Origin: Pseudomonas lutea
GTDB lineage: Bacteria > Pseudomonadota > Gammaproteobacteria > Pseudomonadales > Pseudomonadaceae
Assembly (NCBI RefSeq): GCF_000759445.1
Contig: NZ_JRMB01000002.1
Location: forward strand, 1,116,001-1,180,000
Reading direction: 5' to 3'
DNA length: 64,000 bases
This document shows, piece after piece, positions 10,097 through 20,778 of this stretch. The position numbers and the translations under genes were made by a program. Under the pieces are notes generated by a model that saw only the letters and a list, made by a program, of their open reading frames with translations, was not told the DNA's origin and ran no database searches. How positions within the stretch are numbered: position 1 is the stretch's first letter; each line of letters begins with the position of its first letter.

Positions 10097-10975
10097 ATGC
10101 CTTGGCTGCAAGTCCGTCTCGCCATTAGCCCCGAACAAGCCGAAACCTACGAAGACGCCTTGCTCGAAGTCGGCGCCGTATCGGTGACGTTCATGGACGC
10201 TGAAGACCAGCCGATCTTCGAGCCAGAGCTGAACACCACGCCACTGTGGTCGCACACGCACCTGTTGGCGCTATTCGAAGCCGACACGAATGCTGATCAA
10301 GTACTTGCCCATCTGCAACTGCTGACTGACGCGCAATTGCCGGAGCACACTCATGAGGTGATCGAAGATCAGGATTGGGAGCGCAGCTGGATGGATAACT
10401 TTCAGCCGATGCGTTTCGGCCAGCGGCTGTGGATCGTACCGAGCTGGCACGCCGCGCCGGAGCCCGAAGCGGTCAATCTGCTGCTCGACCCGGGTCTGGC
10501 TTTTGGCACCGGCACTCACCCGACCACCGCGCTGTGCCTGGAATGGCTTGACGGCCAAGACCTGAGCGGCTGCAACGTGCTGGACTTCGGCTGCGGCTCC
10601 GGCATTCTCGCCATCGCCGCATTGCTGCTGGGTGCAGAGCAGGCCGTCGGCACCGATATTGACGTTCAGGCCCTTGAAGCCTCTCGCGACAATGCCGGGC
10701 GCAACAACATCGCGGCCGAGAACTTCCCGCTGTATTTGCCTGAAGACTTGCCACACGTGCCCGCCGATGTATTGGTGGCCAATATCCTCGCGGGGCCGCT
10801 GGTTTCCCTGGCGCCGCAACTGGCAAGCCTGGTCAAGCCCGGCGGCCGTCTGGCGCTGTCCGGCATCCTTGCCGAGCAAGGCAATGAAGTGGCCACCGCT
10901 TACGCCGAGGCTTTTGAGCTGGACCCGATTGCCAACCGTGATGGCTGGGTACGGATCACTGGTCGTCGCCGCTGA
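10097..10975 (+). CDS. prmA: Ribosomal protein L11 methyltransferase
   Basis: SAM-dependent trimethylation of ribosomal protein L11. It has 292 residues with an N-terminal substrate-recognition domain ([11 protein letters not shown] to about residue 60). The Rossmann methyltransferase domain carries [15 protein letters not shown] and the SAM-binding [15 protein letters not shown], then the motif IV-like [11 protein letters not shown]. The ATG at 10097 is the conserved start; the open frame upstream (from 9944) gives an unrelated Pro/Arg-rich leader. It stands alone between the acc terminator and the zinc-ribbon gene. Confidence 0.95.
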   Translation: MPWLQVRLAISPEQAETYEDALLEVGAVSVTFMDAEDQPIFEPELNTTPLWSHTHLLALFEADTNADQVLAHLQLLTDAQLPEHTHEVIEDQDWERSWMDNFQPMRFGQRLWIVPSWHAAPEPEAVNLLLDPGLAFGTGTHPTTALCLEWLDGQDLSGCNVLDFGCGSGILAIAALLLGAEQAVGTDIDVQALEASRDNAGRNNIAAENFPLYLPEDLPHVPADVLVANILAGPLVSLAPQLASLVKPGGRLALSGILAEQGNEVATAYAEAFELDPIANRDGWVRITGRRR

Positions 10976-11030
10976 CAGCCCGTTGCCCTAAGATTCTGCC
11001 ACCAGGCGCTCTTTAACCCCGGATACCCGC

Positions 11031-12461
11031 ATGACCGACAGCTTCGTCACTCAGTGCCCGCATTGCCAGACCAGTTTCCGCGTCAGCCACGCTCAGCTGA
11101 GCGTCGCCCGAGGCACGGTACGCTGCGGCTCATGCCTCCAGGTTTTCAACGCTGCGAAACAGTTGTTGGAACAACGTGCCGGGACGTCATTCCAGTCACC
11201 CACAGCAGCATCCCTGTCGACCACCCTGGAGACTCCGCTGGAAAGCCCGGTCGAGAAGCCGGCAGAGCAACCGTCGACTCCCTTGCAGCATCCCGACACC
11301 GTCGAGAAAAAACCGGAGATCCTCGCAACACAGTCGCTGGTGGTGAAGCCGCCAGCGTCGATGCCGGTCAAGCGTGACGCCCCCAATGTTGATCTGGACA
11401 GCCTGGATCTGGATGACCTGGACGTGGAGCTTGCTCGCCTCGAACAGCGTGAAATCCAGCTCCCGGAGTCATTTGGGCGGAGCCATACAGCCCGCGACCG
11501 CGATGACACTGAATCTTTCAGTGCCCGGCGCGACGAACCGGATGTCGCGCATGAGTCGTGGAGCGAAGGGGCGGGTCGTGACGACGTCGAACAATTGCCC
11601 GAGCTGCGCGCTGAAGTGGTCGATGAGCACGACAAACATGCGCAACAGCCCCCGCTGGACGACGATCTTGACCTGCGAGACAGCCATCGTACCGAGCCCT
11701 CGTTTTCATTGACCCCGGCTGACCTCCACGACGAGCAGGATCGCCCCCACTCTCTCAAGCATGACGAATCTGACGATCAGCCGCCGTCTGAACGCTTTTC
11801 CGCGTTGGACACCCAAGATGATCCTGAGCACTTGCGCGCCCTTTCGGACGATGAAGACGAGCTGCCTCGAGACCGAACCATGGGCAAACGCGGCCGCAAC
11901 GAACCGGGACTGCGGGATCCGGCGCTGCTCGACCTGACAGATGACCCGTTGCAGCTCTCCTGGCAAAAACCCAAACCTCGCTGGGGAAGGCGTTTGCTGT
12001 GGATGCTGTTGATCCTGATTGCGCTGGGCGCATTGGTCGGTCAGTACATTGCCTATCACTTCGAAGAGCTGGCGCGACAGGATCAGTACCGCCCGATCTT
12101 CACAGAGCTGTGCCCGACCCTCGGCTGCAAGGTCCCCTCGAAGGTTGACATCAAACTCCTCAAAAGCAGCAACCTTGTGGTGCGCAGTCATCCAGAATTT
12201 CAGGGCGCCTTGATCGTTGACGCGATCATTTACAACCGCGCATCGTTCTCCCAGCCCTTCCCTTTGCTCGAACTGCGCTTCGCCGATGCAACCGGTCAGT
12301 TGATCGCCAGCCGGCGCTTCAAACCGGGTGAATACCTGAGCGGCGAACTGGCAGGCAAAGACGAGATGCCACCGCAGACGCCGATACACATTGCGCTGGA
12401 CATCCTCGACCCGGGTCCCAAGGCTGCGAATTACAGCCTGAGCTTCCGCTCCCCCGAGTAA
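11031..12461 (+). CDS. Zinc-ribbon / DUF3426 membrane protein
   Basis: 476-residue protein of unknown role, present at this locus in other pseudomonads. An MJ0042-type zinc ribbon sits at the N-terminus with Cys9, Cys12, Cys32 and Cys35. A long, highly charged Asp/Glu/Arg-rich low-complexity region follows (about 60-310). One transmembrane helix lies around 318-340 (LLWMLLILIALGALVGQYI), and the C-terminal DUF3426 domain (about 345-476) is probably periplasmic. The central acidic region is expected to be disordered and variable between species. Confidence 0.88.
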   Translation: MTDSFVTQCPHCQTSFRVSHAQLSVARGTVRCGSCLQVFNAAKQLLEQRAGTSFQSPTAASLSTTLETPLESPVEKPAEQPSTPLQHPDTVEKKPEILATQSLVVKPPASMPVKRDAPNVDLDSLDLDDLDVELARLEQREIQLPESFGRSHTARDRDDTESFSARRDEPDVAHESWSEGAGRDDVEQLPELRAEVVDEHDKHAQQPPLDDDLDLRDSHRTEPSFSLTPADLHDEQDRPHSLKHDESDDQPPSERFSALDTQDDPEHLRALSDDEDELPRDRTMGKRGRNEPGLRDPALLDLTDDPLQLSWQKPKPRWGRRLLWMLLILIALGALVGQYIAYHFEELARQDQYRPIFTELCPTLGCKVPSKVDIKLLKSSNLVVRSHPEFQGALIVDAIIYNRASFSQPFPLLELRFADATGQLIASRRFKPGEYLSGELAGKDEMPPQTPIHIALDILDPGPKAANYSLSFRSPE

Positions 12462-12615
12462 CCACGGCGGGCAGGACGCGCGTGCGCACTGTTATGCGGC
12501 ACCGATGCATGCACCGTAACGCCCGAAATCCGACGACACTTTTATGACAATTCGCGCCCCGGGCTGGCAGATTGCAATAAGAACGCAGCTGTTCAGATTT
12601 TATCCAATTCAGCCT

Positions 12616-12643
12616 TTATCCAGTCATCGAGAGCGGGTATCAT
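12616..12643 (+). promoter_or_regulatory. Candidate sigma-70 promoter of dusB-fis
   Basis: TTATCC (12616) and TATCAT (12638) are 16 bp apart, followed by a GC-rich stretch (GCCCACCC). A GC-rich discriminator is what one expects of growth-rate- and ppGpp-controlled fis promoters. The assignment is by eye only. Confidence 0.4.
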
Positions 12644-12738
12644 GCCCACCCTTTTTCATACTCTGGGTCCCGTCTGAATTGGCGCTGAAGCACTTTTCGG
12701 ACCAGACCTCGTGATTCGGCCCCACAACAGGTCACCCT

Positions 12739-13752
12739 ATGTCGGCGGTACGCATCGGCCCTTACACATTGCAAAACGGCTTGATCCTCGCCCCGATGGC
12801 GGGTGTCACTGATCAGCCCTTCCGGCAGCTTTGCCGCCAGCTCGGCGCAGGCCTGGTGGTGTCGGAAATGGTCACCAGCGACATGAGCCTCTGGAACAGC
12901 CGCAAATCGCGGCTGCGCATGATTCACGAAGGCGATCCCGAGCCCCGCTCGGTGCAGATCGCTGGCGGAGACCCGCAGATGCTTGCGGACGCGGCACGCG
13001 CCAATGTCGAGTTCGGCGCGCAGATCATCGACATCAACATGGGCTGTCCGGCCAAAAAGGTCTGCAACAAGGCCGCCGGTTCCGCGCTGTTGAAAGATGA
13101 GCAGTTGGTGACCGAAATCCTGCACGCGGTAGTCGCTGCAGTCGAGGTACCGGTCACACTGAAGATTCGCACTGGCTGGGACAGAGCGAACAAAAATGGC
13201 CTGAATATCGCCCGAATCGCCGAGCAAGCCGGCATTCAGGCGCTGGCGGTTCACGGGCGAACCCGTGCCGACCTCTACACCGGTGACGCCGAGTACGACA
13301 CCATCGCGGCCATCAAGCAGGCGGTGTCCATTCCGGTGTTTGCCAACGGCGACATCGATTCACCGGAGAAGGCCCGTTACGTCCTCGACGCTACCGGTGC
13401 CGACGGGCTGTTGATTGGTAGGGCCGCTCAGGGGCGCCCGTGGATTTTTCGCGAGATAGAACACTACCTGCAGACCGGGGAGAAACTTCCTGCGCTGCCG
13501 GTGAGTGAAGTGGAACGCATTCTGCTAGAGCATCTGGCCGCGCTCCACCTTTTCTATGGCGACGTAATGGGCGTGCGGATCGCACGCAAACACGTCGGCT
13601 GGTACCTCGCAACGTTGCCGGGCGCCCGGGAGTTTCGCGCCCTTTTCAACCGTTTGGACGATACAGAAGCACAGTGCGCCAACGTTCGGGAGTTCTTTTC
13701 CCGGCGCGATAAATCCCGCCCAGCCGGGAACGAAGAAGAGGTGGCCGCATGA
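12739..13752 (+). CDS. dusB: tRNA-dihydrouridine synthase B
   Basis: FMN-dependent enzyme that reduces a uridine in the tRNA D-loop. It has 337 residues with a TIM-barrel core: [15 protein letters not shown] at the FMN site, [19 protein letters not shown] with the catalytic cysteine, VHGRTR, and the phosphate-binding [18 protein letters not shown]. The stop codon overlaps the fis start (ATGA at 13749), the classic dusB-fis arrangement. Confidence 0.96.
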   Translation: MSAVRIGPYTLQNGLILAPMAGVTDQPFRQLCRQLGAGLVVSEMVTSDMSLWNSRKSRLRMIHEGDPEPRSVQIAGGDPQMLADAARANVEFGAQIIDINMGCPAKKVCNKAAGSALLKDEQLVTEILHAVVAAVEVPVTLKIRTGWDRANKNGLNIARIAEQAGIQALAVHGRTRADLYTGDAEYDTIAAIKQAVSIPVFANGDIDSPEKARYVLDATGADGLLIGRAAQGRPWIFREIEHYLQTGEKLPALPVSEVERILLEHLAALHLFYGDVMGVRIARKHVGWYLATLPGAREFRALFNRLDDTEAQCANVREFFSRRDKSRPAGNEEEVAA

Positions 13753-14069
13753 CGATGATGACTGAGACTTTAGTGAGTGGAACAACACCCGTGAGCGACA
13801 ACGTCAATTTGAAACAACACCTCAATACGCCAAGCGAAGAGGGCCAGACCCTGCGCGGAAGCGTCGAGAAGGCGTTGCACAACTACTTCGCTCATCTGGA
13901 AGGTGCGGCCGTCACCGATGTCTACAACCTGGTGCTCTCGGAAGTCGAGGCGCCGCTGCTCGAATGCGTGATGAACTACGTCAAGGGCAACCAGACCAAA
14001 GCCTCGGAAATGCTGGGGCTGAATCGCGGCACCCTGCGCAAGAAACTCAAGCAGTACGACCTGCTGTAA
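13749..14069 (+). CDS. fis: DNA-binding protein Fis
   Basis: Nucleoid-associated bending protein and growth-phase regulator. It has 106 residues: an N-terminal arm, a dimerisation helix region, and a C-terminal helix-turn-helix with [20 protein letters not shown]. Translation is coupled to dusB through the ATGA overlap. The N-terminus ([18 protein letters not shown]) is slightly longer than in E. coli Fis (98 aa), as is usual in pseudomonads. Confidence 0.96.
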   Translation: MTMMTETLVSGTTPVSDNVNLKQHLNTPSEEGQTLRGSVEKALHNYFAHLEGAAVTDVYNLVLSEVEAPLLECVMNYVKGNQTKASEMLGLNRGTLRKKLKQYDLL

Positions 14070-14082
14070 GCATCCGAAAGAC

Positions 14083-14115
14083 AAGCGACCTCACTTCAAT
14101 GCGGTCGTTTTTTTT
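14083..14115 (+). terminator. Rho-independent terminator after fis
   Basis: AAGCGACC (14083-14090) pairs with GGTCGTTT (14103-14110, one G-U pair) across a 12-nt loop, running into eight consecutive T residues. It lies 14 bp after the fis stop and 33 bp before purH, so purH either reads through or has a promoter inside this spacer. Confidence 0.75.
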
Positions 14116-14147
14116 GCAAAATTCTTTTGCTTTTGATGGAAGTTGAG

Positions 14148-15755
14148 ATGACCGACCAGACGACCCGCCTGCCGATCCGCCGCGCCTTGATCAGCGTATC
14201 CGACAAGACCGGCATTCTTGAGTTCGCACGTGAACTCGAAGCCCTCGGTGTCGAGATCCTCTCCACCGGCGGTACGTTCAAGCTGCTCAAGGACAACGGC
14301 GTTGCAGCAGTGGAAGTCGCGGACTACACCGGCTTTGCTGAGATGATGGACGGCCGCGTCAAGACCCTGCACCCCAAGATCCACGGTGGCATTCTGGGCC
14401 GTCGCGGTACCGACGATGCCATCATGAACGAGCACGGCATCAAGCCTATCGATCTGGTCGCCGTTAACCTCTACCCGTTCGAAGCCACGGTATCCAAGCC
14501 GGGCTGCGACCTGCCGACCGCCATCGAGAACATCGACATCGGCGGCCCGACCATGGTCCGCTCTGCTGCCAAGAACCACAAAGACGTGGCTATCGTCGTG
14601 AATGCCGGTGACTACACGCAGGTTCTGGAAAGCCTCAAGGCAGGCGGCCTGACGTACGCCCAGCGCTTTGACCTGATGCTCAAGGCCTTCGAACACACCG
14701 CTGCGTACGACGGCATGATCGCCAACTACCTGGGCAGCGTCGATCAGACCGCCGAGATCCTGAGCACCGAAGGCCGCAGCGAATTCCCACGCACCTTCAA
14801 CACCCAGTTCATCAAGGCGCAGGAAATGCGCTACGGCGAGAACCCGCACCAGAGCGCGGCGTTCTATGTCGAAGCCAAACCAGCCGAGGTGGGCATCGCG
14901 ACGGCAACCCAGTTGCAGGGCAAAGAACTGTCCTACAACAACGTGGCAGACACCGACGCCGCGCTTGAGTGCGTCAAAAGCTTCGTCAAACCTGCCTGCG
15001 TGATCGTCAAGCACGCCAACCCGTGCGGCGTTGCAGTCAGCCTGGATGCCGAAGGCGGCATTCGTCAGGCTTACGAGCTGGCCTACGCAACCGACAGCGA
15101 GTCGGCGTTTGGCGGCATCATCGCCTTCAACCGTGAACTCGACGCCGAGACGGCCAAAGCCATCGTCGAGCGTCAGTTCGTTGAGGTGATCATCGCCCCG
15201 AGCGTCAGCGCCGAAGCCCAGGCCGTCATCGCCAGCAAAGCGAATGTAAGGCTTCTGACCAGCGGCCAGTGGGACGCAGAGCGTGCGCCGGCCTGGGATT
15301 ACAAGCGGGTCAACGGTGGCCTGCTGGTGCAGAGCCGTGACATCGGCATGATCGGCGCGGACGACCTGAAAGTGGTCACCCAGCGCGCGCCGACCGAGCA
15401 GGAAATCCACGATCTGATCTTCGCCTGGAAAGTCGCCAAGTACGTCAAATCCAATGCCATCGTCTATGCCAAGAATCGTCAGACCATTGGTGTCGGCGCA
15501 GGCCAGATGAGCCGCGTGAACTCCGCCCGCATTGCAGCGATCAAGGCAGAACACGCCGGCTTGCAGGTGCAGGGCGCGGTGATGGCCTCCGATGCGTTCT
15601 TCCCGTTCCGCGATGGTATCGACAACGCTGCCAAGGTTGGCATCACTGCCGTCATCCAGCCCGGCGGTTCGATGCGCGATGCCGAGGTGATTGCAGCGGC
15701 GGACGAAGCCGGTATTGCAATGGTCTTCACTGGCATGCGCCATTTCAGGCACTGA
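14148..15755 (+). CDS. purH: Bifunctional AICAR formyltransferase / IMP cyclohydrolase
   Basis: Catalyses the last two steps of de novo IMP synthesis. It has 535 residues. The N-terminal MGS-like IMP cyclohydrolase domain (about 10-145) carries [11 protein letters not shown] and [13 protein letters not shown]. The C-terminal AICAR transformylase domain carries KHANPCGVA and the MSRVNS and DAFFPFRDG segments. The ATG at 14148 follows GGAAG. purD lies 166 bp downstream across an inverted repeat. Confidence 0.96.
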   Translation: MTDQTTRLPIRRALISVSDKTGILEFARELEALGVEILSTGGTFKLLKDNGVAAVEVADYTGFAEMMDGRVKTLHPKIHGGILGRRGTDDAIMNEHGIKPIDLVAVNLYPFEATVSKPGCDLPTAIENIDIGGPTMVRSAAKNHKDVAIVVNAGDYTQVLESLKAGGLTYAQRFDLMLKAFEHTAAYDGMIANYLGSVDQTAEILSTEGRSEFPRTFNTQFIKAQEMRYGENPHQSAAFYVEAKPAEVGIATATQLQGKELSYNNVADTDAALECVKSFVKPACVIVKHANPCGVAVSLDAEGGIRQAYELAYATDSESAFGGIIAFNRELDAETAKAIVERQFVEVIIAPSVSAEAQAVIASKANVRLLTSGQWDAERAPAWDYKRVNGGLLVQSRDIGMIGADDLKVVTQRAPTEQEIHDLIFAWKVAKYVKSNAIVYAKNRQTIGVGAGQMSRVNSARIAAIKAEHAGLQVQGAVMASDAFFPFRDGIDNAAKVGITAVIQPGGSMRDAEVIAAADEAGIAMVFTGMRHFRH

Positions 15756-15760
15756 GTGCA

Positions 15761-15903
15761 GCGGCAAGCATCAAGCTGCAAGCGGTAAGTAAAAGCAGAA
15801 TCGCGTGGCTTTACTCGCCCTTGCAGCCTTATTAATTCAGAGCAATGAGCCGTGATTAAGAGTTGTGCTATCGCTTTTACTTGCCGCTTGTAGCTTGCAG
15901 CTT
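15761..15903. repeat. Long inverted repeat, AAGCTGCAAG family, between purH and purD
   Basis: The left arm around 15773-15796 (AAGCTGCAAGCGG then TAAGTAAAAGC) is the reverse complement of the right arm around 15873-15903, except for a 7-bp gap. The transcript could fold into a large hairpin. Related sequences (GCAAGCT, CTTGCAGCTT) recur between urtD and urtE at 43281-43398, so this is a dispersed intergenic repeat distinct from the TGTAGGAGC-type REPs. Confidence 0.7.
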
Positions 15904-15921
15904 CTCCAAAGGAGTCTTTCT

Positions 15922-17217
15922 TTGAACATTTTAATCATCGGCAGCGGCGGCCGCGAACACGCTCTGGCCTGGAAGGTTGCGCAGGATGCTCGCGTCGAGA
16001 AAGTCTTCGTCGCCCCCGGCAACGCCGGCACGGCCACTGAAGCCAAGTGCGAGAACGTGGCGATCGACGTGTTGGCGCTGGAGCAACTGGCCGATTTTGC
16101 GGAAAAGAACGTCACGCTGACCATCGTTGGCCCGGAAGTCCCCCTGGTCGCGGGTGTCGTCGACCTGTTCCGTACCCGTGGTTTGAGCTGCTTCGGTCCG
16201 ACCCGTGGCGCCGCCCAGCTTGAGGGCTCCAAGGCGTTCACCAAGGATTTCCTGGCGCGTCACAAGATCCCGACAGCCGACTACCAGAACTTCACTGAAA
16301 TCGAACCGGCCCTCGCGTATCTGCGTGAGAAAGGCGCACCGATCGTCATCAAGGCCGATGGCCTGGCGGCGGGCAAAGGCGTCATCGTTGCCATGACCCT
16401 TGCCGAGGCTGAAGAAGCCGTGCGTGACATGTTGGCCGGCAACGCATTTGGCGATGCAGGCTCGCGCGTCGTGATCGAAGAATTCCTCGATGGTGAAGAA
16501 GCCAGTTTCATCGTCATGGTCGACGGCAAAAACGTACTGCCAATGGCGACCAGCCAGGACCATAAGCGTGTGGGTGATGGAGACAGCGGCCCGAACACCG
16601 GCGGGATGGGTGCGTATTCCCCGGCCCCGGTGGTCACCGCCGACGTACACCAGCGAGTGATGGACCAGGTCATATGGCCGACCGTCAGGGGCATGGCCGA
16701 TGAAGGCAACATTTACACCGGCTTCCTCTATGCTGGTTTGATGATAGACAAGGCCGGCAACCCGAAAGTGATCGAATTCAACTGCCGCTTTGGTGACCCG
16801 GAAACACAGCCCGTGATGTTGCGTTTGCAGTCGAGCCTGGTATCGCTGGTCGAAGCCGCTCTGGCGCAAACGCTGGACACAGTGGATGCTCAGTGGGACC
16901 CGCGTCCGAGCCTGGGCATCGTGCTGGCGGCCGGCGGCTATCCCGCTGATTATGCCAAGGGCGACGAGATTCAAGGGCTTGAGGCTGCAGCGGCACTGCC
17001 GGGCAAGGTGTTCCATGCTGGCACCACGTTGCAGGACGGACGGATCGTGACCTCCGGCGGTCGCGTGCTGTGCGCGACGGCGCTGGGCGAGACCGTTGGT
17101 GACGCCCAAGTACACGCTTATGCATTGGCTGCAAAGATTGACTGGCAAGGTTGTTTTTACCGCAAGGACATCGGCTACCGCGCTATCGCCCGGGAACGTG
17201 GCGAAGATCTGGCGTGA
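15922..17217 (+). CDS. purD: Phosphoribosylamine-glycine ligase (GAR synthetase)
   Basis: ATP-grasp ligase joining glycine to phosphoribosylamine in purine synthesis. It has 431 residues with [17 protein letters not shown] at the N-terminus, the ATP-grasp loop [17 protein letters not shown] and the metal-binding [14 protein letters not shown]. The start is a TTG at 15922 with an excellent AAAGGAG 7 nt upstream. The upstream open frame belongs to the inverted repeat and no in-frame ATG fits. Downstream of purH in the usual purHD order. Confidence 0.95.
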   Translation: MNILIIGSGGREHALAWKVAQDARVEKVFVAPGNAGTATEAKCENVAIDVLALEQLADFAEKNVTLTIVGPEVPLVAGVVDLFRTRGLSCFGPTRGAAQLEGSKAFTKDFLARHKIPTADYQNFTEIEPALAYLREKGAPIVIKADGLAAGKGVIVAMTLAEAEEAVRDMLAGNAFGDAGSRVVIEEFLDGEEASFIVMVDGKNVLPMATSQDHKRVGDGDSGPNTGGMGAYSPAPVVTADVHQRVMDQVIWPTVRGMADEGNIYTGFLYAGLMIDKAGNPKVIEFNCRFGDPETQPVMLRLQSSLVSLVEAALAQTLDTVDAQWDPRPSLGIVLAAGGYPADYAKGDEIQGLEAAAALPGKVFHAGTTLQDGRIVTSGGRVLCATALGETVGDAQVHAYALAAKIDWQGCFYRKDIGYRAIARERGEDLA

Positions 17218-17225
17218 GCCTTGGC

Positions 17226-17259
17226 CCGGTCAGTGACACCCTCAGGGGCCACTGACCGG
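17226..17259 (+). terminator. Stem-loop after purD, possible terminator
   Basis: Perfect 10-bp inverted repeat CCGGTCAGTG/CACTGACCGG (17226-17235, 17250-17259) with a 14-nt loop, 8 bp after the purD stop. No T-run follows, so it may stabilise the 3' end or act with Rho instead of being an intrinsic terminator. Confidence 0.5.
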
Positions 17260-17309
17260 TCAGACGGTGCGGCATAGTTAACAGGGTTCATTCACGAAGG
17301 GATTTCGCC

Positions 17310-20105
17310 GTGCGCTGGCTCAGGATTGCCACTCGTTTGACTGTCACATTGCTGACCCTGCTCTGTATATCCCCGGCCGTGGCCGAGGTCGGTGCAGGAT
17401 GGTCAACGCTTGTCGACGATCAGGCGAACCTGAATCTCGGCGATATCCGCTCGCCCCACTACGAATCCCAGTTCAGCCCTGTCGAACTCGACAAGGTGCG
17501 CGCGACCTCCCGGAATGCGGCCCTGTGGTTGCACTATCGCCTCCCCCCCGCCAATCACGAACAGCTGGTGCGCATCTTCGCACCTGATCTGGCGACCGTT
17601 GACATGTACGTGCTCGACGGCGACCGCCTGATCGATCACTCCCGCTCAGGTAACAAAGTGCCGCGCGAAGCCCAGCCCTTGCCCTCACTCGACTTCCTGC
17701 TGCCGGTCCCGTATAGCGAAAAGCCGCTCGACCTGTACCTGCGCCTTAAATCGGAACAGGAGTTGCGCCCGAACATCACTCTGCAGTCGGCCGTTTCGAG
17801 CGCTGCCGATGAGCGACGACCGCTGTTGCTCGGGCTGTTCTTCGGCTCGCTGGCCATGCTGATTGTGCAGAACCTTACGCGCTACGCTCAATCGCGCTCA
17901 ATCAGCAGTTTATGGCTGGCCGCGTGCGAAGCCTTTTTGGGGCTGAGCGCCCTTCTTTTGCTCAATCTTCAGGCGCCATGGCTACCGCACTGGCATCTGG
18001 CGCAGACGCCCAGCGCGCATCTCGCTTTGCTGCTGGCGGCTGCAACGGGGCTGATGTACACGTATTGTTTCTTCATTCAGCGCGGGGTCGAAATACTCAA
18101 CCGTCTGTTGATGGGCGTCTTGCTGATAGTCGGTTTTGGCGCCCTGCTGGTGCTGTTCGTGAACACGCTGCCGCTGAACATCCTGACCTTCCTGCTGGTT
18201 GCACTGACCACCTTCAGCATCACGGCTGTGTCGATCTATCACCTGCAAAAAGGCTATTCCCCGGCCCGTCCGTTCGTGATCGCCATGATCGTGTTCAATC
18301 TGGGCAATCTCGTGGTACTGCCTGCCATGCTCTGGCTGACCAGCATTGCGGCGCAGACGTTGATCATCGGTGTGTTGGCGGTGTTCTGCCTGTGCGGCCT
18401 GCTGATGAGCATTGCCCTGAGCGAGCGCCACCGCAGCATTACCGAAGACAACTTCAGCGTGAGCCGCGAGCTGGCGGCGAGCACCGCGGAAATCAACGCC
18501 AAGGCCGAATTTCTGGCCAAGATCAGTCATGAAATCCGAACGCCCATGAATGGCGTTCTGGGCATGACCGAGCTGCTGTTGGGCACGCCACTGTCGGTCA
18601 AACAACGCGATTACGTGCAGACCATCCACAGCGCAGGCAACGAGCTGCTGACGTTGATCAACGAGATCCTCGACATCACCAAACTCGAGTCAGGGCAGAT
18701 CGAGCTGGATGATGTGCAGTTCGACCTCTACGCAATGATCGAAGATTGCCTGAGCATCTTCCGCGGCAAAGCCGAGCAGCAAAGTGTCGAATTGATCAGT
18801 TTCATACAGCCGCAGGTGCCGCGGGTCATCAGCGGTGACCCGACGCGGCTGCGTCAGACGCTGCTCAGTCTGCTGGAGAACGCCTTAAAGAAGACCGACG
18901 AGGGCGAGATCCTGTTGGTCGTCGCCCTCGACTCCCGCGCTGGCAAACCCCGACTGCGCATCGCCGTGCAGGACAGCGGCACCCCGCTGACCCCCAACGA
19001 AAGGGATGCCCTATTGCACGCCGAGCTGCACAGCAAGAACTTCCTTGCCGCCAGCAAGGTGGGTGGGCATCTGGGGCTGGTCATCGCGCGCCAGTTGATC
19101 CTGTTGATGAACGGGGAGTTCGGCATCCAGAGCGGCACCAACCAGGGCAGCACCTTGTGGCTGAGTTTGCCGCTGGATGCCGAACGACTTGAACAGCCGC
19201 CCGCCGATCTCGACAGCCCGCTCAAAGGCGCTCGGGTCCTGGTCGTCGATGACAACGACACGTGCCGCAAGGTGCTGGTCCAGCAGTGCAGCGCCTGGGG
19301 GCTGAACGTCAGCGCGGTGCCGACCGGCAAAGAGGCGCTTGCCCTGCTGCGCACCAAGGCTCACCTGCGTGATTACTTCGATATCGTCCTGCTTGATCAG
19401 AACATGCCGGGAATGACGGGCATGCAACTGGCCGCCAAGATCAAGGAAGACCCCAGCCTGAACCACGACATTTTGTTGATCATGCTTACCGGCATCAGTA
19501 ATGCGCCGAGCAAGGTCGTTGCGCGAAATGCCGGGGTCAAGCGCATCCTCGCCAAACCGGTCGCCGGGTATACGCTAAAGACCACGCTGGCCGACGAACT
19601 CAATCAGCGCAACAAGGGCAATGCCCCCTTCTCGATGGTGCCCGGGCTGATCGGCGATATAGACGTGCCGAGCGACTTCCGCATTCTGGTGGCCGAAGAC
19701 AACAGCATATCCACCAAAGTCATTCGCGGCATGCTGGGCAAACTCAACCTGCAACCGGACACTGCCAGCAATGGTGAAGAGGCGTTGCAGGCGATGAAAG
19801 CCCAGCGCTATGACCTGGTGTTGATGGATTGCGAAATGCCGATTCTGGATGGTTTTTCGGCGACCCAGCAGTTCCGCGCCTGGGAAACCGGTAATCAGCG
19901 CATACGCACCCCTGTGGTGGCCCTGACGGCGCATATTCTGGCAGAGCACAAGGATCGCGCTCGCCAGTCCGGAATGGACGGCCATATGTCCAAGCCGGTC
20001 GAGCTCTCCCAATTGCGCGAGCTCGTGCAGTATTGGGTGGAGCAGCGTGCGCGGGATCAAGCGACGCGCTCGCTCCGAGACGATGACCGTTTTGAGCAAA
20101 ACTGA
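17310..20105 (+). CDS. retS: Hybrid sensor kinase RetS
   Basis: Controls the acute-to-chronic switch in Pseudomonas by binding and antagonising the GacS kinase of the Gac/Rsm pathway. It has 931 residues: signal peptide (1-25), periplasmic 7TMR-DISMED2 sensor domain (about 30-170), seven-helix 7TMR-DISM membrane domain (about 175-375), HisKA with H407 in KISHEIRTP, an HATPase domain with a degenerate second glycine box (GGHLGLVIA), and two receiver domains starting near 643 and 791 (LLDQNMPG and LMDCEMP). The GTG at 17310 is preceded by GAAGGGA. The place after purD and before marC equals PA4856 of PAO1. Confidence 0.94.
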   Translation: MRWLRIATRLTVTLLTLLCISPAVAEVGAGWSTLVDDQANLNLGDIRSPHYESQFSPVELDKVRATSRNAALWLHYRLPPANHEQLVRIFAPDLATVDMYVLDGDRLIDHSRSGNKVPREAQPLPSLDFLLPVPYSEKPLDLYLRLKSEQELRPNITLQSAVSSAADERRPLLLGLFFGSLAMLIVQNLTRYAQSRSISSLWLAACEAFLGLSALLLLNLQAPWLPHWHLAQTPSAHLALLLAAATGLMYTYCFFIQRGVEILNRLLMGVLLIVGFGALLVLFVNTLPLNILTFLLVALTTFSITAVSIYHLQKGYSPARPFVIAMIVFNLGNLVVLPAMLWLTSIAAQTLIIGVLAVFCLCGLLMSIALSERHRSITEDNFSVSRELAASTAEINAKAEFLAKISHEIRTPMNGVLGMTELLLGTPLSVKQRDYVQTIHSAGNELLTLINEILDITKLESGQIELDDVQFDLYAMIEDCLSIFRGKAEQQSVELISFIQPQVPRVISGDPTRLRQTLLSLLENALKKTDEGEILLVVALDSRAGKPRLRIAVQDSGTPLTPNERDALLHAELHSKNFLAASKVGGHLGLVIARQLILLMNGEFGIQSGTNQGSTLWLSLPLDAERLEQPPADLDSPLKGARVLVVDDNDTCRKVLVQQCSAWGLNVSAVPTGKEALALLRTKAHLRDYFDIVLLDQNMPGMTGMQLAAKIKEDPSLNHDILLIMLTGISNAPSKVVARNAGVKRILAKPVAGYTLKTTLADELNQRNKGNAPFSMVPGLIGDIDVPSDFRILVAEDNSISTKVIRGMLGKLNLQPDTASNGEEALQAMKAQRYDLVLMDCEMPILDGFSATQQFRAWETGNQRIRTPVVALTAHILAEHKDRARQSGMDGHMSKPVELSQLRELVQYWVEQRARDQATRSLRDDDRFEQN

Positions 20106-20172
20106 CCGCCAGGTCCACGTAGCGGGCTGATAGACTTGGCGCCGTCCCAGTCTGCTGCCATGAGCTCAAACC

Positions 20173-20769
20173 ATGCTTCACGTGCTGTTCAGCGTTTATC
20201 TGAAGATGCTGGTGCTCTATAGCCCGTTCTTCGTCCTGTCCTGTTTCATCTCCCTCAGCCGCGGTTATTCGCGCAAGGAACGCAAGCGCCTGGCGTGGAA
20301 GATCGCGCTCGCAACGCTGGTGTCCAGCGTGCTGTTGTACCTGTTCGGCCGGGTGATTTTTGGGGTATTTGGCATCACTGCCGACGCCTTCCGCATCGGC
20401 GCGGGCAGTGTGCTGTTCATCTCCGCGCTGGCCATGGCCCAGGGGAAATCAGGCGTACAGACCGACAACGTTCAGCAGGACGTCGCCATCGTGCCGTTGA
20501 CCATCCCCATCACGGTAGGCCCTGGCACCATTGGTGCGCTGCTCGTTATGGGCGTCAGCCAACCACACTGGGACGACAAGCTCACCGCCATCGTCAGTAT
20601 CGCCCTGGCCAGCCTGACTGTCGGCGTGGTGCTTTACCTCTCCAACAGCATTGAGCGGGTTCTGGGCGACCAGGGCCTGCAAATAGTCAGTCGGCTGATG
20701 GGGCTGTTTGTGTGTGCGTTGGCCGCCCAGATCATTTTCACCGGCATCAAAGGGTATCTGTTGACGTAA
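20173..20769 (+). CDS. MarC-family inner-membrane protein
   Basis: 198-residue polytopic protein with about six hydrophobic helices. The MarC signature region DVAIVPLTIPITVGPGTIG lies mid-protein. MarC proteins were once linked to multiple antibiotic resistance but their substrate is unsettled. The orthologous position next to retS in PAO1 (PA4857) has been described as affecting type III secretion, which makes a functional link with RetS plausible. It lies 67 bp after retS on the same strand and is convergent with the cassette that follows. Confidence 0.88.
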   Translation: MLHVLFSVYLKMLVLYSPFFVLSCFISLSRGYSRKERKRLAWKIALATLVSSVLLYLFGRVIFGVFGITADAFRIGAGSVLFISALAMAQGKSGVQTDNVQQDVAIVPLTIPITVGPGTIGALLVMGVSQPHWDDKLTAIVSIALASLTVGVVLYLSNSIERVLGDQGLQIVSRLMGLFVCALAAQIIFTGIKGYLLT

Positions 20770-20778
20770 GCGCGCGAG

